In this document: in pieces, positions 7,460 through 22,569 of the stretch
Position numbering within the stretch: the first letter of the stretch is position 1
How the letters are laid out: every line of letters begins with the position of its first letter
NCBI GenBank assembly: GCA_022650895.1
Contig: JALCQC010000001.1
Location: 1-64,000, forward strand
Source: Bifidobacteriaceae bacterium
GTDB lineage: Bacteria; Actinomycetota; Actinomycetes; Actinomycetales; Bifidobacteriaceae
Direction: 5' to 3'
DNA: 64,000 bases
Notes under the pieces: model-generated
Databases searched by the model: none
What the model was told of the DNA's origin: nothing
What the model saw: only the letters and a program-made list of their open reading frames with translations
Position numbers and translations under genes: made by a program

Positions 7460-10078
7460 ATGCCAGGACAGAATTTGACCAAAGAGGAAGCCCAAGTACG
7501 CGGAAGCATCATTTCCGATGTGCGTTACCAGGTCCATTTGGACTTGACACAGGGCAGCGAGACCTTCGTCTCGACCACCACCATCAGTTTCAATGCCGAA
7601 GAAGGCAGCGAGACTTTCCTTGACCTCGTGGCACCGAGCGTGCAGTCCATTGTGCTCAATGGCAATGCTCTGGAGGTCGCCTCCACCTTTGTGGAAGACC
7701 GCATCGAACTCAGCAATCTTGAAGCCCATAATGAGGTCAGCGTCGTAGCGTCATGCGCTTACTCGCATACTGGTGAGGGCCTGCACCGCAGTGTGGATCC
7801 CTCCGACGGCAACGTCTACCTCTACACCCAGTTCGAGGTTCCCGACGCACGCCGTGTCTATGCGGTGTTCGATCAGCCCGACATCAAGGCGGTCTTCACT
7901 TTCTCGGTCACTGCGCCGCAGTCGTGGGAAGTCATCTCGAACATGCCGGCGTCCTCCGCATCCGTCGAGGGACAGACCGCAGAGGGAACGCTGGAAGGTG
8001 GCGCAGTCGAAGGCGTGAAAAAGTGGGAATTCTCCCCAACGCCGCGTATGTCCTCGTATCTCACCGCCTTCATCGCCGGTCCGTATGCAAGCTGGCACAC
8101 CGAATACGCCAATGAGGACGGCCGCACCATCCCCATGGGAATCTACTGCCGCCAAGCCCTCAAGGACGCCATGGACAAAGATGCGGAGTACCTCTTCGAC
8201 ATCACGAAGAAGGGCTTCGCCTTCTACGCCAAAACGTGGGGAGTGCCGTACCCCTATGCGAAGTACGATCAGATATTCGTTCCGGAATACAACGCCGGAG
8301 CAATGGAGAACATCGGTGCCGTCACCATTCGCGACACCTACGTCTTTGAATCCAAGGTGACCGATGCCTACGCCGAGCGCCGTGTGGTGACGGTGCTGCA
8401 CGAGCTGGCGCATATGTGGTTCGGCGATCTCGTCACCATGAAATGGTGGAACGACCTCTGGCTCAACGAATCGTTCGCTGAATTCATGTCGTCGCTGTGC
8501 TCCGCCGAAGCCACCGAGTGGACGGACGCCTGGGCGACCTTTACTGCCGGGGAAAAGAGCTGGGCTCTCAACCAGGATCAGCTGTCCACCACGCACCCCA
8601 TCGTGGCCCCCATCAACGACCTCAACGATACGCAGGTCAATTTCGACGGCATCACCTATGCGAAGGGCGCTTCCGTGCTCAAGCAGCTGGTGGCCTATGT
8701 GGGGCGCGACCAGTTCTTCGAGGGGATTCATAACTATCTGGAGAAATACCAGTACAGCAACGCGACGCTGTCTGATCTGCTGTCCGAACTGGAGAAGACC
8801 AGCGGGCGCGATCTGGCCACTTGGTCGAAGCTGTGGCTGGAACAGGCCGGTATCAACACCATCTCCGCCGAGTTGGAAACCTCGGAAGACGGTACCATTA
8901 CGGCATTCGCCCTGCGTCAATCCGCACCGGCGGAACACGCGGTGCTGCGTCCTCATCGTCTCAAGATCGGTTTCTATGACGAGAACGAGGTCGGAAAGGT
9001 CGTTCGTACCGACAGTGTGGAGTTGGACGTCGAGGGTGAACTCACCGAGGTCCCGCAACTGGTGGGCCGCAAGCGTCCGGCCTTCCTGCTCCTGAATGAT
9101 GACGACCTCACCTATACGAAGCTGCGCTTCGATGCTGAGTCGCTCAGCTTCCTCGAATCGCATCTTTTTGCGTTCGATGATGCTCTGGCGCGGGCCGTGT
9201 CATGGCTCACGCTGTGGGACATGACACGCGACGGAGAGTATCCGGCGGAGAAGTTCATCGCCGTCTCGTTGAAGGCGCTGTCGACCGAAAAGGAGTCGAC
9301 GACCTTCCGCTACGCGCTGTCTCAGGTCGAAACCGCCGCTCGTCACTACGTCGCGGCTCGCCGCCGTGCCGATGTGCAGAAGATTGTGGCCTCCAGCCTA
9401 TGGAACCTCGTCTCCGTCGCCGAGCCCGGTTCGGACGAACAGTTCCAGCTTGTGAGCGCCTACCTGAACTACGGTGCAGACGACGAGTTCGAAACCCATG
9501 CCCGGGGTCTGCTTTCGGGAGAGCTCAAACTGGACGGTCTCGACGTCGACAACAATCTGCGGTGGGCCATCCTCATTGCCCTCGCCGGTAAGAACCTGCT
9601 TGCCGATGGAGAGATTGACACCGAACTTGCCGCACGCGACACGACTGAGAACCGTGAGTTCGCCTATCAGGCAAAGGGAGCGATTCCTACTGCCGATGCG
9701 AAGGAATGGGCGTGGAATGCGGCTCTGCACGATGAGTCTCTGACGAATGCCCAGATCGAGGGTGTCTCGTCCGGCTTCTCGTCAGCGGCAGACAGTCCCG
9801 ATCTCTATGAGGGCTACGTCAGCCGCTTCTTCGATGAGGTCAACTGGATCTGGAAGAATAAGTCCTTCCATATGGCCGAAGTTCTCTTGGTGGGAACGAA
9901 CCGTGGCTATGGCCTGTATCCGGGCTTCGTTTCTCCCGCAAAGCTGGTGGAGGCGGGTCAAAAATGGCTCACCGAGAATCCCGATGCCGACCGCGCCTTG
10001 CGCCGCATGGTGATCGAGAATCTTGAAACCTCCCAACGCAACCTCAACGTTCAGGCGTATAACGCACAACTGAAGTGA
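7460..10078 (+). CDS. pepN: Aminopeptidase N (M1 family)
   Basis: This 872-residue zinc aminopeptidase removes N-terminal residues from peptides, probably in the cytoplasm for peptide utilisation and protein turnover, since there is no signal peptide. The exopeptidase motif GAMEN is at residues 280-284 and the zinc site HELAH at 314-318. The third ligand falls in LWLNESFAEF. The C-terminal third corresponds to the helical ERAP1-like domain of M1 enzymes. Length and motifs match the actinobacterial PepN group. A GAAAGGGG ribosome-binding site precedes the ATG. A GC-rich terminator follows the gene. Confidence 0.96.
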   Translation: MPGQNLTKEEAQVRGSIISDVRYQVHLDLTQGSETFVSTTTISFNAEEGSETFLDLVAPSVQSIVLNGNALEVASTFVEDRIELSNLEAHNEVSVVASCAYSHTGEGLHRSVDPSDGNVYLYTQFEVPDARRVYAVFDQPDIKAVFTFSVTAPQSWEVISNMPASSASVEGQTAEGTLEGGAVEGVKKWEFSPTPRMSSYLTAFIAGPYASWHTEYANEDGRTIPMGIYCRQALKDAMDKDAEYLFDITKKGFAFYAKTWGVPYPYAKYDQIFVPEYNAGAMENIGAVTIRDTYVFESKVTDAYAERRVVTVLHELAHMWFGDLVTMKWWNDLWLNESFAEFMSSLCSAEATEWTDAWATFTAGEKSWALNQDQLSTTHPIVAPINDLNDTQVNFDGITYAKGASVLKQLVAYVGRDQFFEGIHNYLEKYQYSNATLSDLLSELEKTSGRDLATWSKLWLEQAGINTISAELETSEDGTITAFALRQSAPAEHAVLRPHRLKIGFYDENEVGKVVRTDSVELDVEGELTEVPQLVGRKRPAFLLLNDDDLTYTKLRFDAESLSFLESHLFAFDDALARAVSWLTLWDMTRDGEYPAEKFIAVSLKALSTEKESTTFRYALSQVETAARHYVAARRRADVQKIVASSLWNLVSVAEPGSDEQFQLVSAYLNYGADDEFETHARGLLSGELKLDGLDVDNNLRWAILIALAGKNLLADGEIDTELAARDTTENREFAYQAKGAIPTADAKEWAWNAALHDESLTNAQIEGVSSGFSSAADSPDLYEGYVSRFFDEVNWIWKNKSFHMAEVLLVGTNRGYGLYPGFVSPAKLVEAGQKWLTENPDADRALRRMVIENLETSQRNLNVQAYNAQLK

Positions 10079-10082
10079 TGCA

Positions 10083-10130
10083 CCGGCCGGCCGAATGAAT
10101 CCTGTGAAAAGATTCCGGCCGGCCGTTTTC
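10083..10130 (+). terminator. Intrinsic terminator after pepN
   Basis: The palindromic CGGCCGGCCG block at 10084-10093 pairs with its second copy at 10116-10125, extended by AAT/ATT pairing inside, and is followed by TTTTCGTT. Confidence 0.85.
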
Positions 10131-10204
10131 GTTGGTGGGGAAGAGAATATACTCAGGAGTTCGAAGTCCACCGGGAGGACCGGTGAAACTGGGGAAGGAA
10201 CGAT

Positions 10205-11563
10205 ATGCCACGACTTTTCGGTACTGATGGAGTCAGAGGGCTGGCCAACCGCGATCTCACGCCGAAGCTCGCGCTCGATTTGGGTGAAGCTGCCGTACGG
10301 ATTCTGGGATCCGAACATTCCAAAGGTCCGCGCAGGCGTGCTCTTGTGGGCCGTGATACCCGTGTCTCTGGTGATTTCCTGGGTGCTGCGCTCTCCGCAG
10401 GGATGAGTGCCGGCGGCTTTGATGTGATCGATGTCGGCATTCTGCCGACGCCCGGCATCGCGTTCCTCACCTCCGTCCTCAATGTGGAAATGGGTGCGGT
10501 GATCTCCGCATCCCACAATCCGATGCCCGATAACGGCATCAAGTTCTTCGCTCGCGGCGGCTTCAAGCTGCCGGACGCCAAGGAAGACGACGTCGAACGG
10601 ATTCTGGGCCAGGAGTGGAACCGTCCGACCGGCGAAGGTGTGGGTCGTATCTCTCACGACACCGTCACGGCGACGAACCTGTACATCAAGCACTTGGTGG
10701 AGACGGTGACCACGGAAAGCGATGCTCCGCTTGACGGACTTCGCATTGTGGCGGACTGCGCGAACGGCGCCACTTCCGTCGTGGCTCCCGAGGCGCTGCG
10801 TCAGGCTGGCGCGGATGTCAACGTCATCAATGCTTCTCCAGACGGCTACAACATCAACGATCATGCCGGTTCCACTCACCCAGAACAGCTGCAGGCCATG
10901 GTGGTCGCTTCTAAGGCCGATATGGGCGTCGCCTTCGACGGGGACGCGGATCGCTGCCTTGCTGTCGATGCCACGGGACGCTTGATTAACGGCGATCAGA
11001 TCATGGGAATTCTCGCACGTGCCAAAAAGCGCGCGGGCAAGCTCAACCACGACACTCTCGTGGTGACCGTGATGAGCAATCTGGGGCTCAAGCTCGCCTT
11101 GAAGGATATGGGAATCGCAACGGTGGAGACCAACGTCGGCGACCGCTATGTTCTCGAAGAGATGCTGCGCGGCGATTACTCCCTTGGTGGTGAACAGTCC
11201 GGCCATGTCATCAACCGTGAGTTCGCAACCACAGGTGATGGCACTCTTACAGCCCTCACCTTGGCGGCGGAAGTCGTCCGTTCCGGCAAGAGCCTCGAGC
11301 AATTGGCAGATGACTTCCCTCAGCTGCCACAGAAGCTCATTAACGTTTCCGGTGTCGACAAGATGGCCGCCACGACAAATGCCGCCGTCCAGAAGGCAGT
11401 GGAGAAGGAAGAGACCTTGCTCGGCGACACGGGCCGCGTGCTGCTGCGTCCTTCCGGCACTGAGCCTGTGGTGCGTGTGATGGTGGAAGCCGCCACGCAG
11501 GAGCAGGCAGATGAGGTGTGCTCGCGTTTGGCTGCGGTTGTGGGGGACGAACTCGCCCTGTGA
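10205..11563 (+). CDS. glmM: Phosphoglucosamine mutase
   Basis: GlmM converts glucosamine-6-phosphate to glucosamine-1-phosphate for UDP-GlcNAc and peptidoglycan synthesis. The 452-residue length is typical. The phosphoserine loop ISASHNP places the catalytic Ser at position 103, the metal-binding DGDADR motif is present, and the C-terminal phosphate-binding RPSGTEP loop is intact. The start is supported by a GGGGAAGGA site before the ATG. The def gene follows 43 nt later on the same strand and may be co-transcribed. Confidence 0.97.
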   Translation: MPRLFGTDGVRGLANRDLTPKLALDLGEAAVRILGSEHSKGPRRRALVGRDTRVSGDFLGAALSAGMSAGGFDVIDVGILPTPGIAFLTSVLNVEMGAVISASHNPMPDNGIKFFARGGFKLPDAKEDDVERILGQEWNRPTGEGVGRISHDTVTATNLYIKHLVETVTTESDAPLDGLRIVADCANGATSVVAPEALRQAGADVNVINASPDGYNINDHAGSTHPEQLQAMVVASKADMGVAFDGDADRCLAVDATGRLINGDQIMGILARAKKRAGKLNHDTLVVTVMSNLGLKLALKDMGIATVETNVGDRYVLEEMLRGDYSLGGEQSGHVINREFATTGDGTLTALTLAAEVVRSGKSLEQLADDFPQLPQKLINVSGVDKMAATTNAAVQKAVEKEETLLGDTGRVLLRPSGTEPVVRVMVEAATQEQADEVCSRLAAVVGDELAL

Positions 11564-11606
11564 CGCATCGTTGATCGTTGGCGGTATGCAAAGGGGAAAG
11601 AAAACC

Positions 11607-12359
11607 ATGTTTTTTCAGGGCAAACATGTGGACAAGAAGCTGAACCGTGAGGTGGAGCGGCTGTTGAAGTCCTCGCGTTCTGACGGTCTGCTTCCCATCG
11701 TTGCCGCCGGCGATCCAGTTCTGCGGCAGCAGAGCATGAAATACACAGGGCAGCTGAGCGAGAAGACGTTGAAAAAACTCATTGCCGCCATGCGTACGAC
11801 CATGCTTGAGGCTCCAGGTGTTGGCCTCGCAGGGCCGCAAGTCGGCATTCCTCTTGCTTTTGCGGTGGTTGAGGATCATGTCGACAGCGGCGATGACTAT
11901 GGTGATGTCGATGCTGGCGACGATTTCGGTGGCGATGACGACGAAGCTATGGGCAGTGATTCTGACCCCACATCCGACTCCGACGAAATGGAAGCGGAGG
12001 ATCCGCGCGAGTTCGCGGAGTTCCCCTTCCACACCATCATCAATCCACACTATGAGCCTCTCGGCTCCGAAACCCGGAGCTTCTATGAGGGCTGCCTCTC
12101 CGTTCCCGGTTTCCAAGCGGTACGCAGACGCTGGCTGGACGTCAACGCAACATGGCAGGACGAAGACGGAGTCGAGCATTCGGAGCGACTGCGCGGTTGG
12201 CCTGCGCGTATTTTCCAGCATGAGACCGATCATCTGAGCGGCGAACTCTATATTGACAAGGCTGAGATCCGGTCGCTGAGTTCGGACGACAACCTTGGGG
12301 AATATTGGTGGGAGCCCGTTCCTGCAGAGGCGGCAAAGACACTCGGCTTCACGCTGTAA
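11607..12359 (+). CDS. def: Peptide deformylase with acidic insertion
   Basis: Def removes the formyl group from nascent N-formyl-methionine. All three metalloenzyme motifs are present: GVGLAGPQVG (residues 71-80), EGCLS (161-165, Cys ligand 163) and HETDH (205-209). ATG 11607 was chosen because an AAGGGG site lies at 11591-11596; the frame is open upstream to 11511 but overlaps the end of glmM. The 250-residue protein is long: between motifs 1 and 2 there are about 45 extra residues (roughly 90-135), made almost entirely of Asp, Glu, Gly and Ser, where E. coli Def has a short connection. The core should still fold and be active. Confidence 0.93.
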   Translation: MFFQGKHVDKKLNREVERLLKSSRSDGLLPIVAAGDPVLRQQSMKYTGQLSEKTLKKLIAAMRTTMLEAPGVGLAGPQVGIPLAFAVVEDHVDSGDDYGDVDAGDDFGGDDDEAMGSDSDPTSDSDEMEAEDPREFAEFPFHTIINPHYEPLGSETRSFYEGCLSVPGFQAVRRRWLDVNATWQDEDGVEHSERLRGWPARIFQHETDHLSGELYIDKAEIRSLSSDDNLGEYWWEPVPAEAAKTLGFTL

Positions 12360-12368
12360 GCTCTGCAG

Positions 12369-14942
12369 CTATCCCAAGAATCCAGTGAACCACGCCTTCA
12401 CTTCGAAGTAGAACTGCGATGCGTTTACCATGAGATTATCGATGCGCCCCGGCATGAAGCAGGTGAGCACCGCGATCAACAAACTAAGCCCCACAAGAAG
12501 TGCCACCACAAAGCGTACGGTGCTCAACGCGCGTCCCGAGTGCGCAACCGAGGGGACGACTTCCACGCGTTCCAGTCTGCTGTCACCAACGTCGGGATCA
12601 GGGTGTGTTTCCAGAGTAAGAGTGTGCGCCAAGCGACTTCGGCCCCATTCCTCAAGAGCACAGGCGGCAGCGACGGCGGCAATGGCGATGAGCCACCCAA
12701 AGTCCGCCATATACCGCCACGAAAGTCCGGCTTTATACGCATCGAAGACGCACAGGAGCGCCGCCATTCCCAGCATCATTGCCACGATTCCCCAAAGATG
12801 ATGCTTTTTGAGGCTGCGGTGCATCAGCAGCGCAACGAGACCCAAGACGGCGAAAGGTACGAGCCAGAAGAAGCCTCCGGCATGTGGTTCGGTCAGCTGC
12901 CAGCTCTTCAGCGGCGTCTCGGTGAGGCTGAGCAGCGGGAAGTCGCTGGTGACGTGTAGCGGTTGGAAGAGGTAGTAATACGTGATCGGCGCGATGAGGG
13001 ACACCGGCTCGCGGTAGGTGGTGAGATCAGTGACGGTGAGCTGGTAGTCGTTACCGAAGTCGAGGAACGATCCGAAACGCCAGAAGTTGTACGCGAGAAT
13101 TGGTACGCAGATGGCGGCTGCGGGCAGGAGTGCGGCGGCGTCGTTGCCAATGGAGCTCCAGGGGGATCGAGCACGGGGATTTTTCCGATCGCGCCATCGA
13201 TGCGGGTTGAGGCAGCTGAAGAACCATCCGGCCCGAATCTCCTCCCAGAACACCGGGAAAGCAAGGAAGGCGGCAAGGACGAAGGTCGGTCTGCAGCCCA
13301 GATTCGCTGCCATGCACAGAAATCCCAGCCCCACGCGTACTTTCGAAAGTCGGAGGGAATGATTTTCCATGAGGTCGGGAACGGGACCGTCGGTGACTGT
13401 CCAGTAGCTCTTTCCGACGCGACGTGCCCCCAGCCACAACCACAGTCCGAGGCAGGTCAGGACAAGCGAAGACAACATAGGAACCGCATAGAAGTTCAGT
13501 CGGAAGGCGAGGAAGAAAAGATTTCCTCCGCTCAGAAAGCCGAAGACGCATAGGATTGCCATTCCCAGCGATGTGTTGGGAAAATGACGGGCGATAAGAC
13601 GAATGACCAGCAGCGATCCCGTGAGCGCGAAAAGACCGAGCAGCAGGACGACTACATCAGGGGTGGGAACGCTGATGCCGCTAGGAATCCACAAGGAGGT
13701 GAACGCCTGAATGGGGAGATAGAACACCACAGCGGGAAGCACGCCGAAATAGCAGTACCAGTGACCGTTCCAGAAGGCGTGGTCCCAGAAGATGGGAGAG
13801 GTTCCCTGTGCCAGCAATTGAGCCCGTGTCTGCGTGGAGTAGGGGTTTGTGGCGGAGGCCAGTGCGTCGGGAACGGGCAAGTCAAGCCAGGGAGTTCCCT
13901 TCAGCAGAGAATCGGCCAAGTGCGCATATTGGTCGAAATCATAGGTGTAGTCACCGGCCTCCTTCCATGAGGTGAGGGGGATGTAGCCGGTCTGTGCGAT
14001 GACGACGCCGATAAAGAGTGCCGCAAAGGGTAGTAGCGACAAGAGCAGAATGCGTCGTTGGTGGCGATCGGTTGTGTCGAATCGGGTGCGGTACAGCCGA
14101 GAGCCTGGACGGAAGCCGAGGATGAAAGCAGCGATGATCGCCATGAAGGCGACACGAGCGAGGTTAAATGAAAAACCTCTGCGTTCGTTCACACTCACTC
14201 CGGCAAAGGCGAAACTTGACTGTTCGGGCTGCAGATACCACACACGAAGTTTCGTGACCTTTCCGTCGCTGCTGGAGTCGGTGCCCACGCTGCTTCCTGA
14301 GTTGGTGCTGGCTGCAGAGTTGGCGTTGCTTCCGGAATTGGTACTGGCTGCGGAAGCGGCGGCGTTCAGATGCTCCGATACCTTCTTCAGTTCGATGTAG
14401 GTGCTTGAAGGTGAGGCGGGAGAGAACTGGTGGGTATCGCCCTTGATCCACGTGCCAGTCGTCTTATCGGTGCCGTTTGCGCTCACAGTGGTGACGAATG
14501 CATCCACCCTGACGGTTGCCCACCACTCGAAATCGGGGGCGGAGGAGTCATAGCGTGATTCGGTGCCGTTTGAGGATGTCGTGGCAGGCTGGGCCGACGT
14601 GGGGGTGATGCGGATGCTGTCCACGTCATTGTCGATGTCGGAGACCTCCACATAGCTGGCGGAGGGGTCGGTCACCGTGAGGACATCCGGAATTGCGGAC
14701 TTCGTCAGGCCTGGTCCAAGAGTTACGGAGGTTAAAGAGACTGCAGCAGGCAGGGAGCGACCCTGCAGATGTGTCTGTACCTGTGTCTTCCAGAATCCGA
14801 AATTAAAGAAGACGACTTCAACGACGACGATGATGAGCGCAGCTACGAAAACCCTCTGGTGTCGTGCAAGCCACGTGCGCCCAGAGGAGGGGGTGCGTAG
14901 CGAGGAAGAAGACATGGGGGAGGAGGGCTGGGTTCTGTTCAC
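12369..14942 (-). CDS. Large multi-pass membrane protein, possibly a GT-C-like glycosyltransferase
   Basis: This protein of 857 residues has a first membrane segment near residues 30-50. An extracytoplasmic region follows (about 55-265) that includes a Ser/Asn/Ala-rich repeat with two copies of AASTNSGS. After that come some ten or more membrane helices. The layout resembles actinobacterial GT-C polyprenol-dependent glycosyltransferases or related polymer-assembly proteins, but I see no motif that proves it, so function is open. It starts with GTG at 14942, with a TAGAAT box 6 nt before it and no ribosome-binding site, which suggests leaderless translation. It ends 9 nt from the end of def (convergent) and is divergent from the TPR-like gene. 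Confidence 0.8.
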   Translation of the reverse strand: MNRTQPSSPMSSSSLRTPSSGRTWLARHQRVFVAALIIVVVEVVFFNFGFWKTQVQTHLQGRSLPAAVSLTSVTLGPGLTKSAIPDVLTVTDPSASYVEVSDIDNDVDSIRITPTSAQPATTSSNGTESRYDSSAPDFEWWATVRVDAFVTTVSANGTDKTTGTWIKGDTHQFSPASPSSTYIELKKVSEHLNAAASAASTNSGSNANSAASTNSGSSVGTDSSSDGKVTKLRVWYLQPEQSSFAFAGVSVNERRGFSFNLARVAFMAIIAAFILGFRPGSRLYRTRFDTTDRHQRRILLLSLLPFAALFIGVVIAQTGYIPLTSWKEAGDYTYDFDQYAHLADSLLKGTPWLDLPVPDALASATNPYSTQTRAQLLAQGTSPIFWDHAFWNGHWYCYFGVLPAVVFYLPIQAFTSLWIPSGISVPTPDVVVLLLGLFALTGSLLVIRLIARHFPNTSLGMAILCVFGFLSGGNLFFLAFRLNFYAVPMLSSLVLTCLGLWLWLGARRVGKSYWTVTDGPVPDLMENHSLRLSKVRVGLGFLCMAANLGCRPTFVLAAFLAFPVFWEEIRAGWFFSCLNPHRWRDRKNPRARSPWSSIGNDAAALLPAAAICVPILAYNFWRFGSFLDFGNDYQLTVTDLTTYREPVSLIAPITYYYLFQPLHVTSDFPLLSLTETPLKSWQLTEPHAGGFFWLVPFAVLGLVALLMHRSLKKHHLWGIVAMMLGMAALLCVFDAYKAGLSWRYMADFGWLIAIAAVAAACALEEWGRSRLAHTLTLETHPDPDVGDSRLERVEVVPSVAHSGRALSTVRFVVALLVGLSLLIAVLTCFMPGRIDNLMVNASQFYFEVKAWFTGFLG

Positions 14943-14948
14943 ACGATT

Positions 14949-14954
14949 ATTCTA
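14949..14954 (-). promoter_or_regulatory. Leaderless-type -10 box for the membrane protein gene
   Basis: On the minus strand TAGAAT ends 6 nt before the GTG start at 14942 and no Shine-Dalgarno sequence is visible. A -35 element is weak or absent. Confidence 0.45.
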
Positions 14955-14990
14955 TTGGCTCATGTCGGGATTGATTGGAACAATTGACAT

Positions 14991-21348
<6,358 letters not shown>

Positions 21349-21350
21349 CC

Positions 21351-22421
21351 GTGGAGTCACAAGGTTTTCTCGCTTTCGACGTGGAGACACCGGATGTTTC
21401 CAACGCACGCATCTGCCAGATCGGGTGCGTGGAGCAGACGGTGGCTCCGGCCTCGGTTTCCGTGCAGACGTACGGTTTCCTCGTCAACCCGGAATGCGAT
21501 TTCTACTGGAGAAATATTCAGGTTCATGGAATCACTGCCGATGACGTCGCGCAAGAGCCCACCTTCGCTCAGATCTGGGGGAATGGTCTTGCTGAGCGCT
21601 TCCGCTCGCATATTCTCGTGGCGCATAACGCGCGCTTTGATATGACGGTTCTTTCCAAGACCTTGGAGTCTTATGGGATCGAGCCGCCTCAGATGAGTTT
21701 CGTCGATACTCTTCAGGTGGCTCGACGGTGTTATCCGCAGCTGCCTAATCACAAACTGGACACAGTGAGCAATTATCTGGGTGTCTCCCTTGAGCATCAT
21801 CATGATGCCTCCAGCGATGCCTTTGCTTGCTATGGAATCCTCATGGAATCGATCCGCCGCTTTGGTGCGGACGTTGCTCGCCCGCGACCGTTCGTTCTCT
21901 CTAGCTCGTCATCGGGGAAGAACCGTCGCGGTTCATATGGTTCTCGTAGTTCCTTCGGTTCTCATGGTTCCTACGGCTCGCGCGGTTCTGATAGTGCCTA
22001 TGGTTCTCGAAGTTCATATGGTTCTGACAGTGTCAATGGTTCTTACAATGCCTATGGATCACGGAGTGCCCGCTCAGGTTCCGCCTCCCTGGCGTCATTG
22101 ACGCAGACGAGTGCGGAAGAATTTGATCCCATAAACTATGATGCCGAAGTTACAGTGGAATCGCATGTTTTTGTTCTCACTGGTGATTTTTCACACATGG
22201 ACAAGAACGCCATCAAACAGCTGATTCAGGATCGCGGTGGCGAGGTCAAAAACACTGTTTCCGGCAAGGTTGATTACGTGGTTCGCGGCTCGCTCGGCTC
22301 TACTCGGTGGAACCACGGTTCGTATGGGACCAAGGTCGAGAAAGCCTTGGAACTTCAGAAAAAGGGAAGTTCCATTCAGGTTGTCGATGAAAAAGCCTTT
22401 TTCACTGCCCTTGAGTGTTGA
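21351..22421 (+). CDS. DnaQ-type 3'-5' exonuclease fused to a BRCT domain
   Basis: This 356-residue protein starts with a DEDD exonuclease domain like the DNA polymerase III epsilon subunit (residues 1-165; FLAFDVETPD provides the first Asp and Glu, HNARFDM the second motif, and HHDASSDAFAC the third). A linker of about 60 residues made of Gly, Ser, Tyr and Arg repeats follows, then a BRCT domain (about 264-356; VFVLTGDFSHM and KVDYVVRGSLG). It starts with GTG at 21351, with GGAGG inside the end of ligA, so it is translationally coupled to the ligase. An exonuclease-BRCT protein next to a BRCT-bearing ligase suggests nick or flap processing in repair, which is inference. It is not the replicative proofreading subunit by architecture. 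Confidence 0.88.
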   Translation: MESQGFLAFDVETPDVSNARICQIGCVEQTVAPASVSVQTYGFLVNPECDFYWRNIQVHGITADDVAQEPTFAQIWGNGLAERFRSHILVAHNARFDMTVLSKTLESYGIEPPQMSFVDTLQVARRCYPQLPNHKLDTVSNYLGVSLEHHHDASSDAFACYGILMESIRRFGADVARPRPFVLSSSSSGKNRRGSYGSRSSFGSHGSYGSRGSDSAYGSRSSYGSDSVNGSYNAYGSRSARSGSASLASLTQTSAEEFDPINYDAEVTVESHVFVLTGDFSHMDKNAIKQLIQDRGGEVKNTVSGKVDYVVRGSLGSTRWNHGSYGTKVEKALELQKKGSSIQVVDEKAFFTALEC

Positions 22422-22569
22422 AATCGACGCCAATAAGCTGACAGTCGGAAGAGTGCCGATAGGCGGAAGAGCACAGTGACGGCAGGATTACCCAGAGGGT
22501 AAGACAGCTTGCCAAGGTATGGCTGGCCACTTGTGGTGCGTTAGGCCTCTCACGAAAGGAATGAAGAAC

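Noticed and set aside
9782-11608. 608-residue minus-strand open frame
   Set aside because: Antisense across the end of pepN, the terminator and all of glmM; no family resemblance.
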